The notes: a model not told the origin generated them from the letters alone. A stretch of 64,000 nt of DNA from Melieria omissa (GCA_963971225.1 OZ020267.1:65996577-66060576), one strand, 5' to 3'. Counted from the first letter of the stretch, positions 32,298-44,689 are shown. Numbers and translations: made by a program.

Positions 32298-35200
32298 AGC
32301 AGCTTCGGCTGCACTACTCCTCCGCCTGTCTAAAGGCGGAGACGACATCGCTCTCATCCAAGAACCATGGCTCGTAGCCAACAAGGTTTGTGGATTGGGA
32401 GCGACAAACTACAGGCTGGTCCATGCTAACAGCACAGGTAGACCCAGATCCTGTATCCTTGTGAAAAAATCACTAAATGCATATCTGCTCCCTAATTTCA
32501 GCGACGACGATCTGGTATCCATCTCCCTGATGCTTAAGGGGAGATGCCACTGGTTCGCGTCTAGCTATATGGCTCATGACCATCCAGAGCCTCCACCGCC
32601 GGATCCAGTCAGGAACCTGGTTACTGAAGCCGCCAAGTCCAACACTGCGCTCGTGATTGGATGCGACGCGAATGCTCACCACTGTATCTGGGGGAGCACA
32701 GACATCAACGATAGAGGTGAGTCACTTTTTGATTACATTTCTACCTCAAACCTTCTTGTGTGCAATATAGGGCGCACTCCCACCTTTGTAACCAGAAATA
32801 GGGAGGAGGTTCTAGACCTCACCCTTGCCTCGGTGAATATAGCCGACAAGGTTAGGATCTGGAGGGTCTCCAATGAACACTCTTTTTCCGACCATAGGTA
32901 TATAGAGTTCACTCTTGACAGCGACCCCCGGAGGGTTATAGCAGTAAACAACCCCAGGAAAACAAACTGGGAGCTGTTTACCCGCACAGTGGATAGGCAC
33001 ATCAAAACGATTCATATCTCTGAAATAAACACCCAAGCGATGCTAGAATCGGCTGTTAATCAACTTACTCTAGCATTTTCTAAGGCCCAAGACCTCGCCT
33101 GCCCTAAGTACATGCCCAGAGGGAAATATAAACCCCCCTGGTGGAACCATGATCTTAGTGAGCTTAGGAAGCACTCTAGGACTCTCTTTAATAGAGCAAG
33201 GAGGACCAAAACTGAAGAAGATTGGGACCTTTATAAAGAATCCCTCAGGACCTACAAGAAAAGCCTCAGCGAGGCTAAGAGAAGCTCCTGGAGCGACTTT
33301 TGCGGCAATATTGAAAGTGTCTCCGAGACTGCAAGACTCAGGAAACTACTTGCCTCTTCCTCCTTTATTCCAAGTGCTTTACAAAACCCCGATGGTTCTT
33401 GGACATCATCAGAAAGTGAAGCACTTGAACTTCTTACAAATACCCACTTTCCGATCAGCCAACACGAAAGGCTGTTAGGAACTCAGGCCAGCACTAACTG
33501 TGTCGCCTCTATTAACAGTATCGTATCGATTGACAAAATCAAATGGGCAGTCGCTGGTTTCCACCCGTTTAAATCACCAGGACCAGATGGCATTTTCCCA
33601 GCACAACTTCAACATGCCGGACCGTTAATTTTAACACTCCTCAATTCAATATTCTCAGCCAGTATTGGTTTAAACTACATACCAGAACACTGGCGCAAAG
33701 TACGGGTGGTCTTCATCCCCAAAGCGGGCAAAAGCTCCCACACTAGCCCTAAGGATTATAGACCAATAAGCCTTTCTTCTTTTTTGTTAAAAACACTAGA
33801 AAGATTGCTGGATCTTTACTTACGACAAACGATCAGGCAGGATCTCATTTCGAAGGATCAGCATGCCTACATTAAGGGTAAATCTGTAGACACAGCCTTG
33901 CATACCCTGACTCACACGATCGAAAAATCACTCGAACACAAAGAGTACACCTTAGCAACTTTCCTGGACATAGAGGGGGCTTTCAATAACGTCGAGCTTA
34001 CAGCCATCACGGGCGCGCTCGCCAGGCTTGGGGTGGAGGGTGGCTTGGTGAACTGGGTGGATAATCTTCTGCAGAGCAGAGTTATCTGCGCTGAACTGGG
34101 CGACTCTTCCACCTCGAGAGGGGTGAGCAGGGGCACTCCCCAGGGCGGAGTCCTCTCCCCCCTCCTATGGAACCTGGTAGTTAACGAACTGCTCCAGTCC
34201 CTGGGAGGGGGGTGCGGCAAGGTAACGGCGTATGCAGACGATATAGTTCTCACTATCTCGGGCAAGTTTCCCAACTCCATCAGAGATCTAATGCAAGTAC
34301 TGCTTAACAAGGTAAACAGTTGGGTTACCAGTCGGGGATTAGGCATCAACCCTGGGAAGACAGAGCTTGTCCTATTCACGAGAAAGTATAAACCCCCACC
34401 CATACCTCCTCTATCACTAAACAATACAGAAATCCCTTTCAAGAATGAAGCACAATTCCTTGGAATCATTTTTGACAAGAGATTGAGCTGGAAACCGAAC
34501 ATCCTCAATAGAGTCAAAAAGGCAACGATTGCCTTATACACCTGCAAAAGGGCACTGGGGAAAACCTGGGGCCTAAAACCAAACATGACGCACTGGGTTT
34601 ACACAGCTGTCGTACGACCCATCTTAACCTACGGGTGCCTGGTTTGGTGGAATGCTTTGGAAAAAACATTGCTCCTCCAACACCTCCGCAAAGTTCAAAG
34701 GGCAGCCTGCGTCATCATCACGGGCGCTCTTAGGACAACACCAACTTCAGCTTTAGAAGCCCTGCTTCACCTTATTCCACTAGATCTGCATTGTAGGAAA
34801 CTAGCGGCTATAACAAGCTATAGGCTACGGGGTAACGGCCAATGGTCGGAGTCTAACCGGGGTCATGCCAGGATACTTACTCTCTTGAAGGAGTTCGGGG
34901 AACTGGATTCTTCACCCCCCCAATTGCAATTTAACAAAAAGTTCACAAGCACCATTCCAGACAGGAACAACTGGGAGGAAAGCTCAACATCCTTAATAGG
35001 AAACTCACACCAGATATACACCGACGGCTCCAAGTTAAACGGAGCTGTTGGTGGAGGCGTCTTTTCAGACTCACTTAGTAGCGTATTCCAAGCAGAGGTT
35101 TCAGCCATTGAAGCTGCCCTGAATTTGATCAAAGAGGGCAGTGTCTCTAGGCGAGATATTAGCATTCTCTCTGACAGCCAAGCGGCTATCAGGGCCCTAG

Positions 35201-35837
35201 GGTCTCATGTTCTGACTTCCAAAACAGTGATCAGCTGCCGCAAATCTCTTGACGAGATGGCTGAGCAGCTTAAAATCCACCTTATATGGGTGCCTGGTCA
35301 CAGAGATATCCCGGGGAACTGCAGGGCAGACGAACTGGCTAGACAAGGAACGACTAGGGAGCTATCCTCAGAACTCGCCGGCTTAGGTATTCCATTGAGT
35401 ACCTGCAAGCTGGTGATAGAGGAAGCGATGACCAAATCCGCTAACAATGCATGGGCGGCCTAAGAGACAGGCAAGACAGCGCAACAGATCTGGCCAAAGC
35501 TGGACTGGAAGTCCACCAAAGCACCAAAAGTCTGCTAAACCTCAATAGGGGCACGCTCAGGGTTGTTGTCGGAGTCATCACTGGTCACTGTATCCTTGGT
35601 AGCCACGCCATTAGATTAGGGCTGGGCCACCTGGCCAACGACTTCTGCAGGAGCTGCAGAGACATAGAGGAGGAAGAAACAATTCTCCACCTACTTTGTA
35701 CTTGTCCTGCTCTTTGTAGGAAACGGAAAAAACATCTAGGGTTTTACCATACAGCCAACCTCGCGGACTTATCGGAGGTTGACGCCAAGAGCCTAATACG
35801 CTTCATCACCTGTTCGGGCTGGTTCGAGACATCCTAA
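32260..35837 (+). pseudogene. LINE ORF2: endonuclease, RT, RNase H, two lesions
   Basis: The ATG at 32260 lies inside the end of ORF1 (38-nt overlap, different frame). The endonuclease shows QINLHHSKAA, LIQEPW, GCDANAHH and SDHRY. The reverse transcriptase has YADD at residues 658-661. RNase H has TDGSK (Asp 922) and WVPGH. The frame then meets a TAA at 35461-35463. Coding similarity continues in the same frame to about 35525 (QIWPKLDWKSTK), then shifts frame for the C-terminal part with the CCHC motif CRSC...HLLCTC, ending at 35837. So one stop and one frameshift separate the RNase H from the C-terminal domain. All catalytic domains precede the lesions. Confidence 0.88.
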
Positions 35838-36048
35838 CAACAAATAAAAGGGGTTAGAGATCCTGTGGTATCACAATGGGCCTAGCTTGGCCTAAGTGAG
35901 CTCTCACATGAGAGCTGCCACTACCACCTACCTACCTACCTAGGCCATTGAAAGTGGAAGCATCTGGTAACCCTATAATTTTGACAGAGCTGTCAGATCG
36001 ACTAATGACATAGCGCGTTGGAAGCGTCATTCCAAGACAATTTATACC

Positions 36049-36382
36049 ATGGAACAGTACACTCCAAAAGAACGTGCTGAAATTGTTCAGCTTTACATTC
36101 AAAATAACTTCTCGATTGTGAAAACCAAACGGCTATTATGAGTGGCCACCGAGATCACCCGATTTGACGCCGCCAGACTTTTTTTTATGGGGCTACTTGA
36201 AGTCCAAGGTATACACCAACAAGCCAAGGACACTAGCTCAACTCAGAGCCAACATACGCCGCGAAATAAGAGCCATATCGGCCGATACACTGGCAAAAGT
36301 GATGGAAAATGCCGAAAAAAGGGCACATTTTGCGGCCAAAGCTAAAGGTGGCCATTTACGCGATATCATTTTCAAAAAATAA
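36049..36382 (+). pseudogene. Internally deleted mariner transposase
   Basis: The ATG at 36049 starts the usual N-terminus (MEQYTPKERAEIVQLYIQNN...) and hits a TGA at about 36139. Immediately after, in other frames, only the C-terminal end remains: WPPRSPDLTPPDFFLWGYLK and KAKGGHLRDIIFKK, ending at 36382. The third catalytic Asp is present (PPDFFLWG), the first and second are deleted. Product cannot be active. Confidence 0.85.
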
Positions 36383-38464
36383 CTAGAAAATTTCTCCTTG
36401 AACCAAAATAAATGAATAATCGAGATGAAAACAAAAACAAAAACATTTTTTTTCCTCTTTTTTTCAAAAACAAGAATGGCCTTCCACTTTAAATGGCCTA
36501 CCCTGTACTTTTAGACAACTAGTACAAGTAGACAACTGTACAAGTAGACAACATGCAGAATTTATTCTAAAATATCTATACAAGCTAACATAAGTTATAA
36601 CATTAAATTTAATTAAATTTTACATAAGATTTCCACAACTTTATAGACCAAAATTTCATGTTCCTTCTTCTAAAATTTCACAAATTCATTTCATACAAAA
36701 TCTAAACAAAAAACTCAAATTATAAATCTTCTCATCCCTCTTGTCAGCCTTTGTAGATGCGCCAATTAATATCGAGAATCGGTTCTTGCATGTGAAATTT
36801 TGTTTGATTACTATATCACTTCGCAGGATTCTTGCTGACAGATTAATTTGCTGCTAACTTCACGAACAACAACAACAACCAGAAACTCAATGGATTGAGA
36901 ACAGAATGTGCGGGTGAAGAATATTCCATGCATATGGAAGTAACTGCAGCGGATAGGCGACGAAGGTGTCTGCACCGAAATCGTAGAACAAAGTTGGACG
37001 AAAAAAAAGTCAACAAAACAAAGTCAGCAAGAAAAGCAGCACGAACTGCCGCATAAAACACCGCAACACACGATACAGACACAGATACAGATACTGCAGC
37101 GTGTAGATACAACATGTCTGCAATATGTCAAGTGAACGAACCATAAAAGGCAAACAGCAAAAAAGACCGAACAAAGAAGGAAAATCAATCAGAGCAAACA
37201 CGAGTAGGAAGGAAGTAAGAGGCAGGCGCGATAGAGAGTGGGCCGCCGAGGCCCTGTGAAAGAATAATGCACAAAACGCCGGCCGGGCAGCGGCGTCGCG
37301 GAGGCGGGGTACAACAAAGTAACTTATAAAGTGGTGGAATTACCGAATGATTGACGAACGAGACGCTTTGCTGCGACTCTTTGCTATTTTGCACTCGTTT
37401 TTCGCTCGCCACTCTAGTCGCACAACCCAACCGACGCCCCATGCGCCCTGCGCCCCGGCGCACAGACACATTTATGCTTTTGACAGCAACTTTGCTGCAG
37501 CGCGCCGCTACAAAGCATAATCCGTTCAGACATTGATGCCGACGCCGCCGGAGCGACGCTGAAGTGACGCAGCAAGGAGTGGGGCGGAGACGGGTCGCGG
37601 TGCACAGGAATAGGCAAAGAGCACGTTGCCAGTAAGCGCACAACGTTCACGTTCCGATATATTAATTTCAGTTTCAGTTACTCTGCATTTGACGTCTGCC
37701 AAGCCCCGCCACGCCGCGCAGCCACGTTCGGCGGTCTGTTAGGCTACGTGGGGCGAAAGGCAGCAACAACATAAACACTGGCAAGAAGCGACACACTGAT
37801 GGACAGCACAAACATGCAGACGAACGGACAGGCAGACAGACGACAGGGCAGCAAGTGCAGTGAATCTTCATGACAACGACAAGGAAGTGAAGCAGTCGCC
37901 CAATGAAGTGAGGAATCACAAACGAGCAGCGGCACAAACGTAGATATTGAAGCAGCAGCAGCGACAACATGTGTGCAACAATAACAACAGACAAAGTTTT
38001 AGACACAAGGTGCACAAAACACCACACAAACTAAGCGTCTAAATAGTGAAAATCGCTTTAATGGCTTGCTGATGGCTATGCAACAACAACAACAACAACA
38101 GCAAAAGTAGCAACAACTTGAAAAACTCAAACATTCCGAATGTCAGCAACAAGAAATAAGAATGTACTTTCATGCGAATCCTACTGCAACAACAATAACA
38201 GCAACGAGGCGCACACCTTGACAGCAACTGTCACAACAACAACAAAAATAAAAAAGAATAACAACAAGCAGCCAACAACCTCGACCGTGGCAAGTTAGCA
38301 ACCGTGGCAACAACAATGATGAATTGTTAATTGCGAAATGTGGCTAGCCGCAGCGCTGTTCAACAACAACAACAACACAATTCGTTGCTGCTTGAAATGC
38401 GCTCGACGAGTTGCGCAATTTGCACGCTGCTGCAACTTAGGCGTTTGGGATTTAACGGCAAAGT

Positions 38465-38465
<1 letters not shown>

Positions 38466-38500
<35 letters not shown>
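38466..38500. repeat. CAG microsatellite
   Basis: About 11 uninterrupted CAG units, in intron sequence rich in CAACAA. Not part of a recognisable coding exon. Confidence 0.9.
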
Positions 38501-38984
38501 TGCAATGTTTACTCTGAAGACTGCAATGTAATGAGATTTGCTGCTCGCGCTGAGTGACAGCTAACCATTGGCACATTGGCCGACGAAATGCTGACAGTGT
38601 GGCGGCCACTGTCGAAACTGGACGCTGCAAGTCACCAGAGAGTACAGAGTGACGAATGAAGATTGTAAGAGCTGAAAATGTTTCAAAAATTCTATAAATT
38701 CTTAATAGTAACGGCTAAGGTCTATGATACTGAGAGTTGTCATGGGTTAAATTGACTACAATTAAGTTTGTAAGCCAAATTGTGATCCAAAGAATTAATC
38801 ACCTTTTTTTAGGAACCAACACACAAAGGATTATAATTGTTAATGCGAAACAATGCGTTGGTTCTGGAAGAATGCAAAGATACGCAGACACAGCAAATTG
38901 ATGGACAATTGCACTTGAACTCCCAAAGGTCATAAAAACTGGGGAAAATTCACGCAGGGTCAACTCAATGCAACGAACCTTCTA

Positions 38985-39775
38985 GTGGACTTTCACATTG
39001 AAGCATCGTTGAATCATGATTCGAAACCACGAATCTCTTTCCATGTAGCTCAATGATCTAACGTCTAAAGCAAAATCCACTCATGAGCCTATAGATTTGT
39101 AGACCTTATATGGCACCATTGGATAAGCTACGAGGATTTTGAATCTAAACCGGGTGATTTGAAACCTTTTTTATCTCTTTCAATGTTGCTCAATAATCTG
39201 ATCTGGATCCACTCATGAGCCTATAGATTTATAGACATTACATGGCAGCCGCCGTGGCTCAGTTGATTAGTGCGTTGGACCGCGAGTCGAAGGCAGCAAC
39301 CGCAGGTTCAAACACTGCCTGTAATAACACCTAAAAAAAATAACGGGAAAACTCGTTTTCTCTTTCGGTGGCTGTTCTCTCAGCTGGAAATGGCAAACCT
39401 CTGAGAGTAAAAATTGCTTATGAAAAAGGTTGGGAGCTGCCGTTTGGAACCGGCATAAAACTGTAGGTCCCTTCCACCCGCGTACAAATTCACACGCACA
39501 ACACGGGTGGTTGCGGGAAGCTAGGCCTTAGTCTCGCGTAAGCGGGCTGTCGTGCCAGTCAATTATTATTATTATTATTACATGGCACCATTGGATAAGC
39601 TAGAAGGATTTTGAATCTATACCGGATGATTTGAAACCTTTTTAATCTCTTTCAATGTAGCTCAATGATCTGACGTCTGTAGCAGAATCCACTCATGAGC
39701 CAATAGATTTATAGACATTATATGGCACCATTGGATAAGCTAAGAGGATTTTTAATCTCAACCGGATAAGACTCA
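38985..39775. repeat. Tandem repeat, about 135-bp units, split by a SINE
   Basis: Three to four diverged copies share words such as CACTCATGAGCC, TAGATTTATAGACATTA, TGGCACCATTGGATAAGCTA, GGATTTTGAATCT, and TCTCTTTCAATGTAGCTCAATGATCTGACG. Copies lie at about 38985-39120, 39120-39237 plus 39577-39590, 39590-39725, and a partial copy to about 39775. No coding capacity is seen. The SINE at 39248-39576 interrupts the second/third unit. Confidence 0.8.
39248..39576 (+). mobile_element. tRNA-derived SINE, 329 bp
   Basis: The 5' part has RNA polymerase III promoter boxes: an A-box-like TGGCTCAGTTGATTAG at 39255-39270 and a B-box-like GGTTCAAACAC at 39305-39315, with tRNA-like spacing. A tRNA-unrelated body follows, ending in an (ATT)n tail at 39562-39576. 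The flanks are an 11-bp target duplication ATTACATGGCA at 39237-39247 and 39577-39587, which fixes the ends. The likely partner LINE is unknown. The (ATT)n tail differs from the tails of both LINEs in this window. Confidence 0.85.
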
Positions 39776-39914
39776 GACGACTGAGTGGAATGAGAACGGG
39801 TCCTGGGAACTTCACCCTACACGAGTAAGTCTTACTGAGGATACCACCTATTGGCCTATATGTCCAAAAAGGTAAAAGGTAAAAAGATGGTTAAGAATGG
39901 TCAATTTTGATTTC

Positions 39915-40245
39915 GTCAACCAATGCCTGCGAATCAACTGCAGGATATTCCGGCCCATCGCAATTAGTAACGACGCGCTTTGGAACCAATGAGGAACCGA
40001 TTCTTAGGCAAAAATAAAGCACAGAAAATAGAAATGGATAAGTCATACGCTAAGAAAATCACCCGATAGCATCAAGAGACTGGAACCCGCAAGGGAGTAG
40101 AAGTCGCGGTCGACCAAAAAACACCTGAAGAAGGTCGACCTTATGCGAACTTGCCGCTATCAACACCACATGGGATGGCGCAAAAACAGCCCAGAATCGT
40201 GTACGATGGAAGAGTCTTGTTGAGGCCCTATGCTCCAGTGAAGAG
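39915..40245 (+). pseudogene. Decayed LINE 3' coding end
   Basis: In shifting + strand frames one can read pieces of the C-terminal tail typical of RTE-like LINE pol proteins: ISNDALWNQ near 39965, KWISHTLRK near 40035, LEPARE then KKHLKKVDLMRT near 40085-40150, and an NRVRWRSLVEALCS-like piece near 40195-40240. Stops and shifts separate them. No ends are visible, and the 71-codon open frame at 40151 is out of frame with most of these pieces. Confidence 0.55.
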
Positions 40246-43026
40246 TAAACAAGTAATAAAAAAAAAAGTGACGAATACTATCCCTGAAAAGGAAGTTTTA
40301 CGATTCACGTGTCGTCGAAAGCTTAAGGCTCCGTTTTTCACTGAGCTGCGTTGTAGAGGAAAGTAGGTGCAAAGGATTACAGAGGACATTAGACATTGCC
40401 TTTTAATTATTTAAAGTTCCATCTTGTCCAACGATACTCCAACGTCTTGGCAGCCTTTGAGCTGGAAACTTAAACTTTTCTTGACACTCCATAACTTTTC
40501 ACCCTCAACCAGTTCTGAACTTGCATTAGTTACAACCCCTTGAATGTTCCCAAGTATTTTTTTTCATTTACATTCTCCATGTCAGAGCACATTTAAAATG
40601 ATTTTAGACATTTCTGTCCACTCAGCGTCAGTGCACGCACAAATCTATGTCAAGTTTAAGTAGCAGTGTTCTCCTTTTAAGAAGCTTAAACAAGCTAAAC
40701 AATGCCAGAGTCAGCAGCAAACTCATACAAATAGAGAGAAAATTAAGAAGACATGAAAAAGTTCGATCTAAAATTTATGAAATCACTCAATTCGCAGCGC
40801 CTTGAAGCGTGCACTGAAACGTTGATGTAATAAATCAATTTAATAAATATAAGAAAACTGATTAATGACACAAAAGATCAGAGAATTTATGGAAAGATTG
40901 TAAATTTCAAATTTCACAAATGTCATAAAAATGAAATATGACTGATTGTTAGTGGTATTGAAATTGAGTAACAGGTCACCGATTTGACACTTTACAAAAA
41001 ACCAAAAACAAAAACAACAAAAACACTTAATCCAGTGAACATTACAGAATAAAATCGATCGATTTTTTTCGCCCCTGTTACAATGTGTAACAAAGATAAA
41101 AACGTTGCTACCACCTGCAGGCGTTGTCACCGGCATTTAGCGCAAAAAAATTTTATGGCATGGAACGTGAATGCTTTTAATTTTGATAGCGCAGCAATTC
41201 AATTACGAAAAATGTGTGTGTGTTATAAAATGTGTCAATGAATAAAATTGACAACGAGGTGATTTAATTAGAAATCGTGTGCGCCATATGCGCAGCGCCG
41301 CGAAATATGCAACATATTAGCATATTTATGTTTGAGGTATTTAATGGAATATGGGCAGAATATGGCGCAGATTTCATACTTTATTGACTGCTTTTGGACA
41401 ACAACTATTAAAGATTAAAGATTCATTTTGATTAAATGTTGCAATGAAACAATTCAATTTGGTAATTTCAACAATTTAATATTTTATGCAAATTATATCA
41501 AATGCAAATTTTAAACACGACCACATTAAGCAGCTATGAATACATATGAAACTGACAAATTAATTCAATATTTCTGGTGTGCAATGTTTTAATAAAAATT
41601 TACTATCCAAACGAATGTGAGAAGTGCCTGTTTAAAATTTCGCTTTCCCACCGTCTGTTCAAAATCAACGAAACAAAAACCAAATGTTCTGATTAAATTT
41701 AGCGGAAAATGTGACAACCAACCATTTGTAGAACAATAAAAACGATACTTTGCATGATAGGCCAACCGCAGAGTTGTGTGCAGTGGGCGATAAAGAGTAC
41801 ACAAAGTACAAACACCGAGGAAAAAACAACCAGAAACAAGATAAAATAATTTGATTGCAAAAAGAAAAAAAAACAGCTCTTTATGCGCCAACCAACCACA
41901 AACATAAAACCACACTCGGAACCTTTTACGCCCTTAACAGCAACAACAAAACCGCCAACAGAAGACATACGAGTAGTAAAAACTGTAGAATAAAAACAAA
42001 AAACTGAAATGCTGAACTGAATTGAATTGAATTAAAGCGAGCATGCCAAAAGACAACAACAAGACAGACAATTTATACATTTGCACGTATGAATGAGTAT
42101 ATGTGTGTGTGCGTTTCGCCCCACGATCCGACACTGTTCGCTATGTTAATAACCTTTGCCACCGGCGCAGGCGCTAGTTGACGGCTGGCGGGCGGCCGCT
42201 TTGCATAGGCAGCACAGAGCGGATAAGCGCGACGGAACTTCATCAACCTGTTAACATACCTCACATGTATTCATACACACACACAGATAAACCGCATAGC
42301 CCCAACTATGCGCAAGCTCGATACGTGCGCCCATGGGGCACTTACCGCCGCGGCGCATAAGCCGCCCCGACCCGTTTGTGAAGCACTCTCGTCCGATAGT
42401 GTTAATGGTTTGCGAGAATGTGTGTGTGTATTGTTTCATGTATGTGTAGTGTGTGCGTGTGTGTGCTTGTGGGTGAGTTTTCTTTCTTTTTTCACACACC
42501 ATGCCCACAGCGCGCCGCCACTTGCTCGACTTGTGCGCGTATGTGATTTTACGGCGACGGCAGTGCGCTGATAAAAGCTTCAAAGCACAAAAAAAATATA
42601 GTTAGTTCCTCTTTTTTGTTGTTGTTGGTTTCGTTCGTTTTTTATAATGTGTCGCAGTGATGTGCATAATGGCGTGAATTGAATTTGCTTGTGTGTTGAT
42701 GCAGTCACAGCCTTATGACGAGAGGGAGGGTGGCGGTAGTGATGGCACGAAACGTTGTAACACATTGTCATCCGATAAGAAATTAAATATTTATGTAAAT
42801 GTGGGAAGTTAAACGCGCCTCTACACACACACACACAGACACAGAACCTGTGTGAAGCATGACTTGCCCCATTATGCACACAAGCCAACCCAGAGTGCGG
42901 TGCATGTTTGTACAATTACCATTGCAATGTGCATTCATCCACACAGGTGTGTGAATGCTTATTAAAATTCCACTCAAATTTTGAAATTTACAACAAAATT
43001 CAACTGAAAATATTACTTTATGATTA

Positions 43027-44324
43027 TATAGTTTTTTTAGAGGTTTGTTTTTCGAATAGAGATAAAACTGGCATTTTGTGGTCAAATCTAGCAACTCTAA
43101 TGTCATTTATGTTCAGTTTGGTTTGCCATTTCATCATGAACAGGTTGACAAAAGAACAACGCTTGCAAATCGTGCAAATTTATTTCGAAAATAATGGTTC
43201 AGTTCGCAAAGTTTACCGCAAGCTCCGTCCATTTTATGGTCGACATCGTCCGTCAGAGCAATTAATTCGGTTAACCATGGGTCGTTTTCGCACTACGTTT
43301 ACTCTATGTGATAATACGCATCCGCAGTGACGTCGAACAGTGCGCACCGAAGAAACAATTGCCGCTGTAGAGCAAAATGTTGAAGAGGACCCGAATGAAT
43401 CGATTCGCCACCGTGCACAGCAATTGGAGCTTTGTCCATCAACTTTATGGAAGATTTTGCGCAAAGATCTTGGCTTGCGACCTTACAAGATCCAGCTTGT
43501 GCAAGAATTAAAGCCGCGAGACCATGCAATGCGTCGTGATTTTGGTGTATGGGCCGAAAATGAGATTGATCTCGATGCTGATTTTCATCGCAAAATTTTG
43601 TTCAGTGATGAGGCTCATTTTTGGTTGAATGGCTACGTCAACAAGCAAAATTGCCGCATTTGGAGTGAAGAGAATCCACATGAGACCCTTGAGACGCCAT
43701 TACATCCACAAAAACTGACTGTTTGGTGTGCTCTATGGGCTGGTGGAGTCATTGGGCCATACTTCTTCCGAAATAATGCTGGAGAGTCAGTTACCGTTAA
43801 TGGAGACCGGTATAGAGCCATGATAGCCGACTATTTTGTTCCCGAATTGGATGGCATGAATGTGGATGAGTTGTGGTTCCAACAAGACGGCGCTACATGC
43901 CACACAGCGCACGTCACAATCGATTTATTGAAGGAAACATTCGATGAGCGCATAATTTCGCGGAATGGACCTGTCAATTGGCCACCAAGATCGTGTGATT
44001 TGACACCATTGGATTATTTTCTTTGGGGATATGTGAAGTCGCTCGTCTACGCCAACACACCAGAAACGTTAGGGGACTTGGAAGCCAACATTCGTGGCGT
44101 TATTGCCGACATACGGCCCCAAATGCTCGAAAAAGTGGTTGAAAATTGGACCTGTAGAATTGGCTTTATTCGAGCCAGCCGCGGCGGCCACATGCCCGAA
44201 ATCATATTTAAACATTAATGGCATAAAATTATCCTTCCAATAAAGCCAAATTGATGGACATTAAAACGATTTTCTTGTGTTTTATTTCAATTCGAAGTTC
44301 TATACCTCTAAAAAAAACACCCTA
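43027..44324 (+). mobile_element. DD41D (rosa-type) mariner, nearly full length
   Basis: The right terminus reads ...ACCTCTAAAAAAAACACCC before TATA at 44323. The left terminus (GTTTTTTTAGAGGT from 43031) is its inverse but lacks the outermost GGGT, so the left end is damaged or mis-called by a few bases. The element is about 1.29 kb and carries an almost complete transposase gene. Confidence 0.8.
43136..44218 (+). pseudogene. DD41D mariner transposase, single stop codon
   Basis: The frame is continuous from the ATG at 43136 to the TAA at 44216-44218 (361 codons) except for one TGA at 43328-43330. N-terminal helix-turn-helix: RLTKEQRLQIVQIYFEN..SV. Second DNA-binding region: IRHRAQQLELCPSTLWKILR. 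The catalytic core has FSDEAHFWLNG (first Asp), FQQDGATCH (second Asp) and LTPLDYFLWG (third Asp), with 41 residues between the last two. The C-terminus GGHMPEIIFKH is family-typical. The stop falls between the two DNA-binding parts, so without readthrough no catalytic protein is made. It belongs with the remnant at 12136-13033 and is by far the better preserved. Confidence 0.92.
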
Positions 44325-44390
44325 TACATATTTCTGTTTGTGTAGAGAATTCGAAGGATTCGAAAGAAACCAAAGAAGAGTTGTAACAAC

Positions 44391-44626
44391 ATTGGTGACC
44401 TTCGATTCAAGCCTGGACTCGACTTTCGCAAAACCCAACTTTCAGCGTTCAGTAGGTCCAAAAAACTAATGATCTCAAGTCACAGCTGTCATCTACTTGA
44501 AAGAAATTACTTTTTTCTTACAATAAAAAAAATTTTATTGAAAACCTGAAAGAATTGGTGGCCTCGATTTGGACCTGAGCCTTACTTTTGCAAATTCGAG
44601 CTCAGTGATCCGAAAACTGATCTCAA
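44391..44626. repeat. Diverged direct repeat
   Basis: Two stretches, about 44391-44476 and 44556-44626, share TTGGTG(A/G)CCT, GA(C/G)C..GACTTTCGCAAA/TTACTTTTGCAAA, TCAG..., CCAAAA/CGAAAA and TGATCTCAAG in the same order. They may be two decayed units of a local array. No coding or terminal structure is seen. Confidence 0.35.
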
Positions 44627-44689
44627 GACTCACGAACTTCAAAAACTTACTACAATCTTATACATAAAAAAATTTTTTTAATTTAAATT

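Larger units (their letters stand above)
30614..35940 (+). mobile_element. Full-length LOA-type LINE, 5.3 kb
   Basis: The 12-bp target duplication TAGGCCATTGAA (30602-30613 and 35941-35952) gives exact ends. The element has a 5' leader of about 430 bp, ORF1, an ORF2 overlapping it by 38 bp, and a 3' tail of CTAC repeats. It is related to but clearly different from the LINE at 22949-28484 (many substitutions throughout), so it is a second family of the same clade. Both lie in the + orientation, antisense to pum. Confidence 0.92.
30597..36505 (+). mobile_element. Deleted mariner (570 bp) split by a LINE
   Basis: The inverted termini start CAGGGTAGGCCATT and continue AAAGTGGAAG, with TA at 30595-30596 and 36506-36507. 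A 5.3-kb LINE and its 12-bp target duplication sit 17 bp inside the left end. Without them the mariner is about 570 bp. It carries an internally deleted transposase of the same WPPRSPDLTP type as the DD41D elements elsewhere in the window. Confidence 0.9.

Noticed and set aside
38460..38510. CAG repeat as a polyglutamine exon
   Set aside because: No flanking coding similarity or splice sites consistent with pum phase were found. It sits in CAA-rich intron sequence.
39248..39320. Functional tRNA gene
   Set aside because: A- and B-box-like words are present but no cloverleaf with proper acceptor stem can be formed, and the sequence continues into a SINE body with an ATT tail.
40151..40366. 71-codon open frame
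   Set aside because: It overlaps the decayed LINE tail in a different frame and matches nothing.
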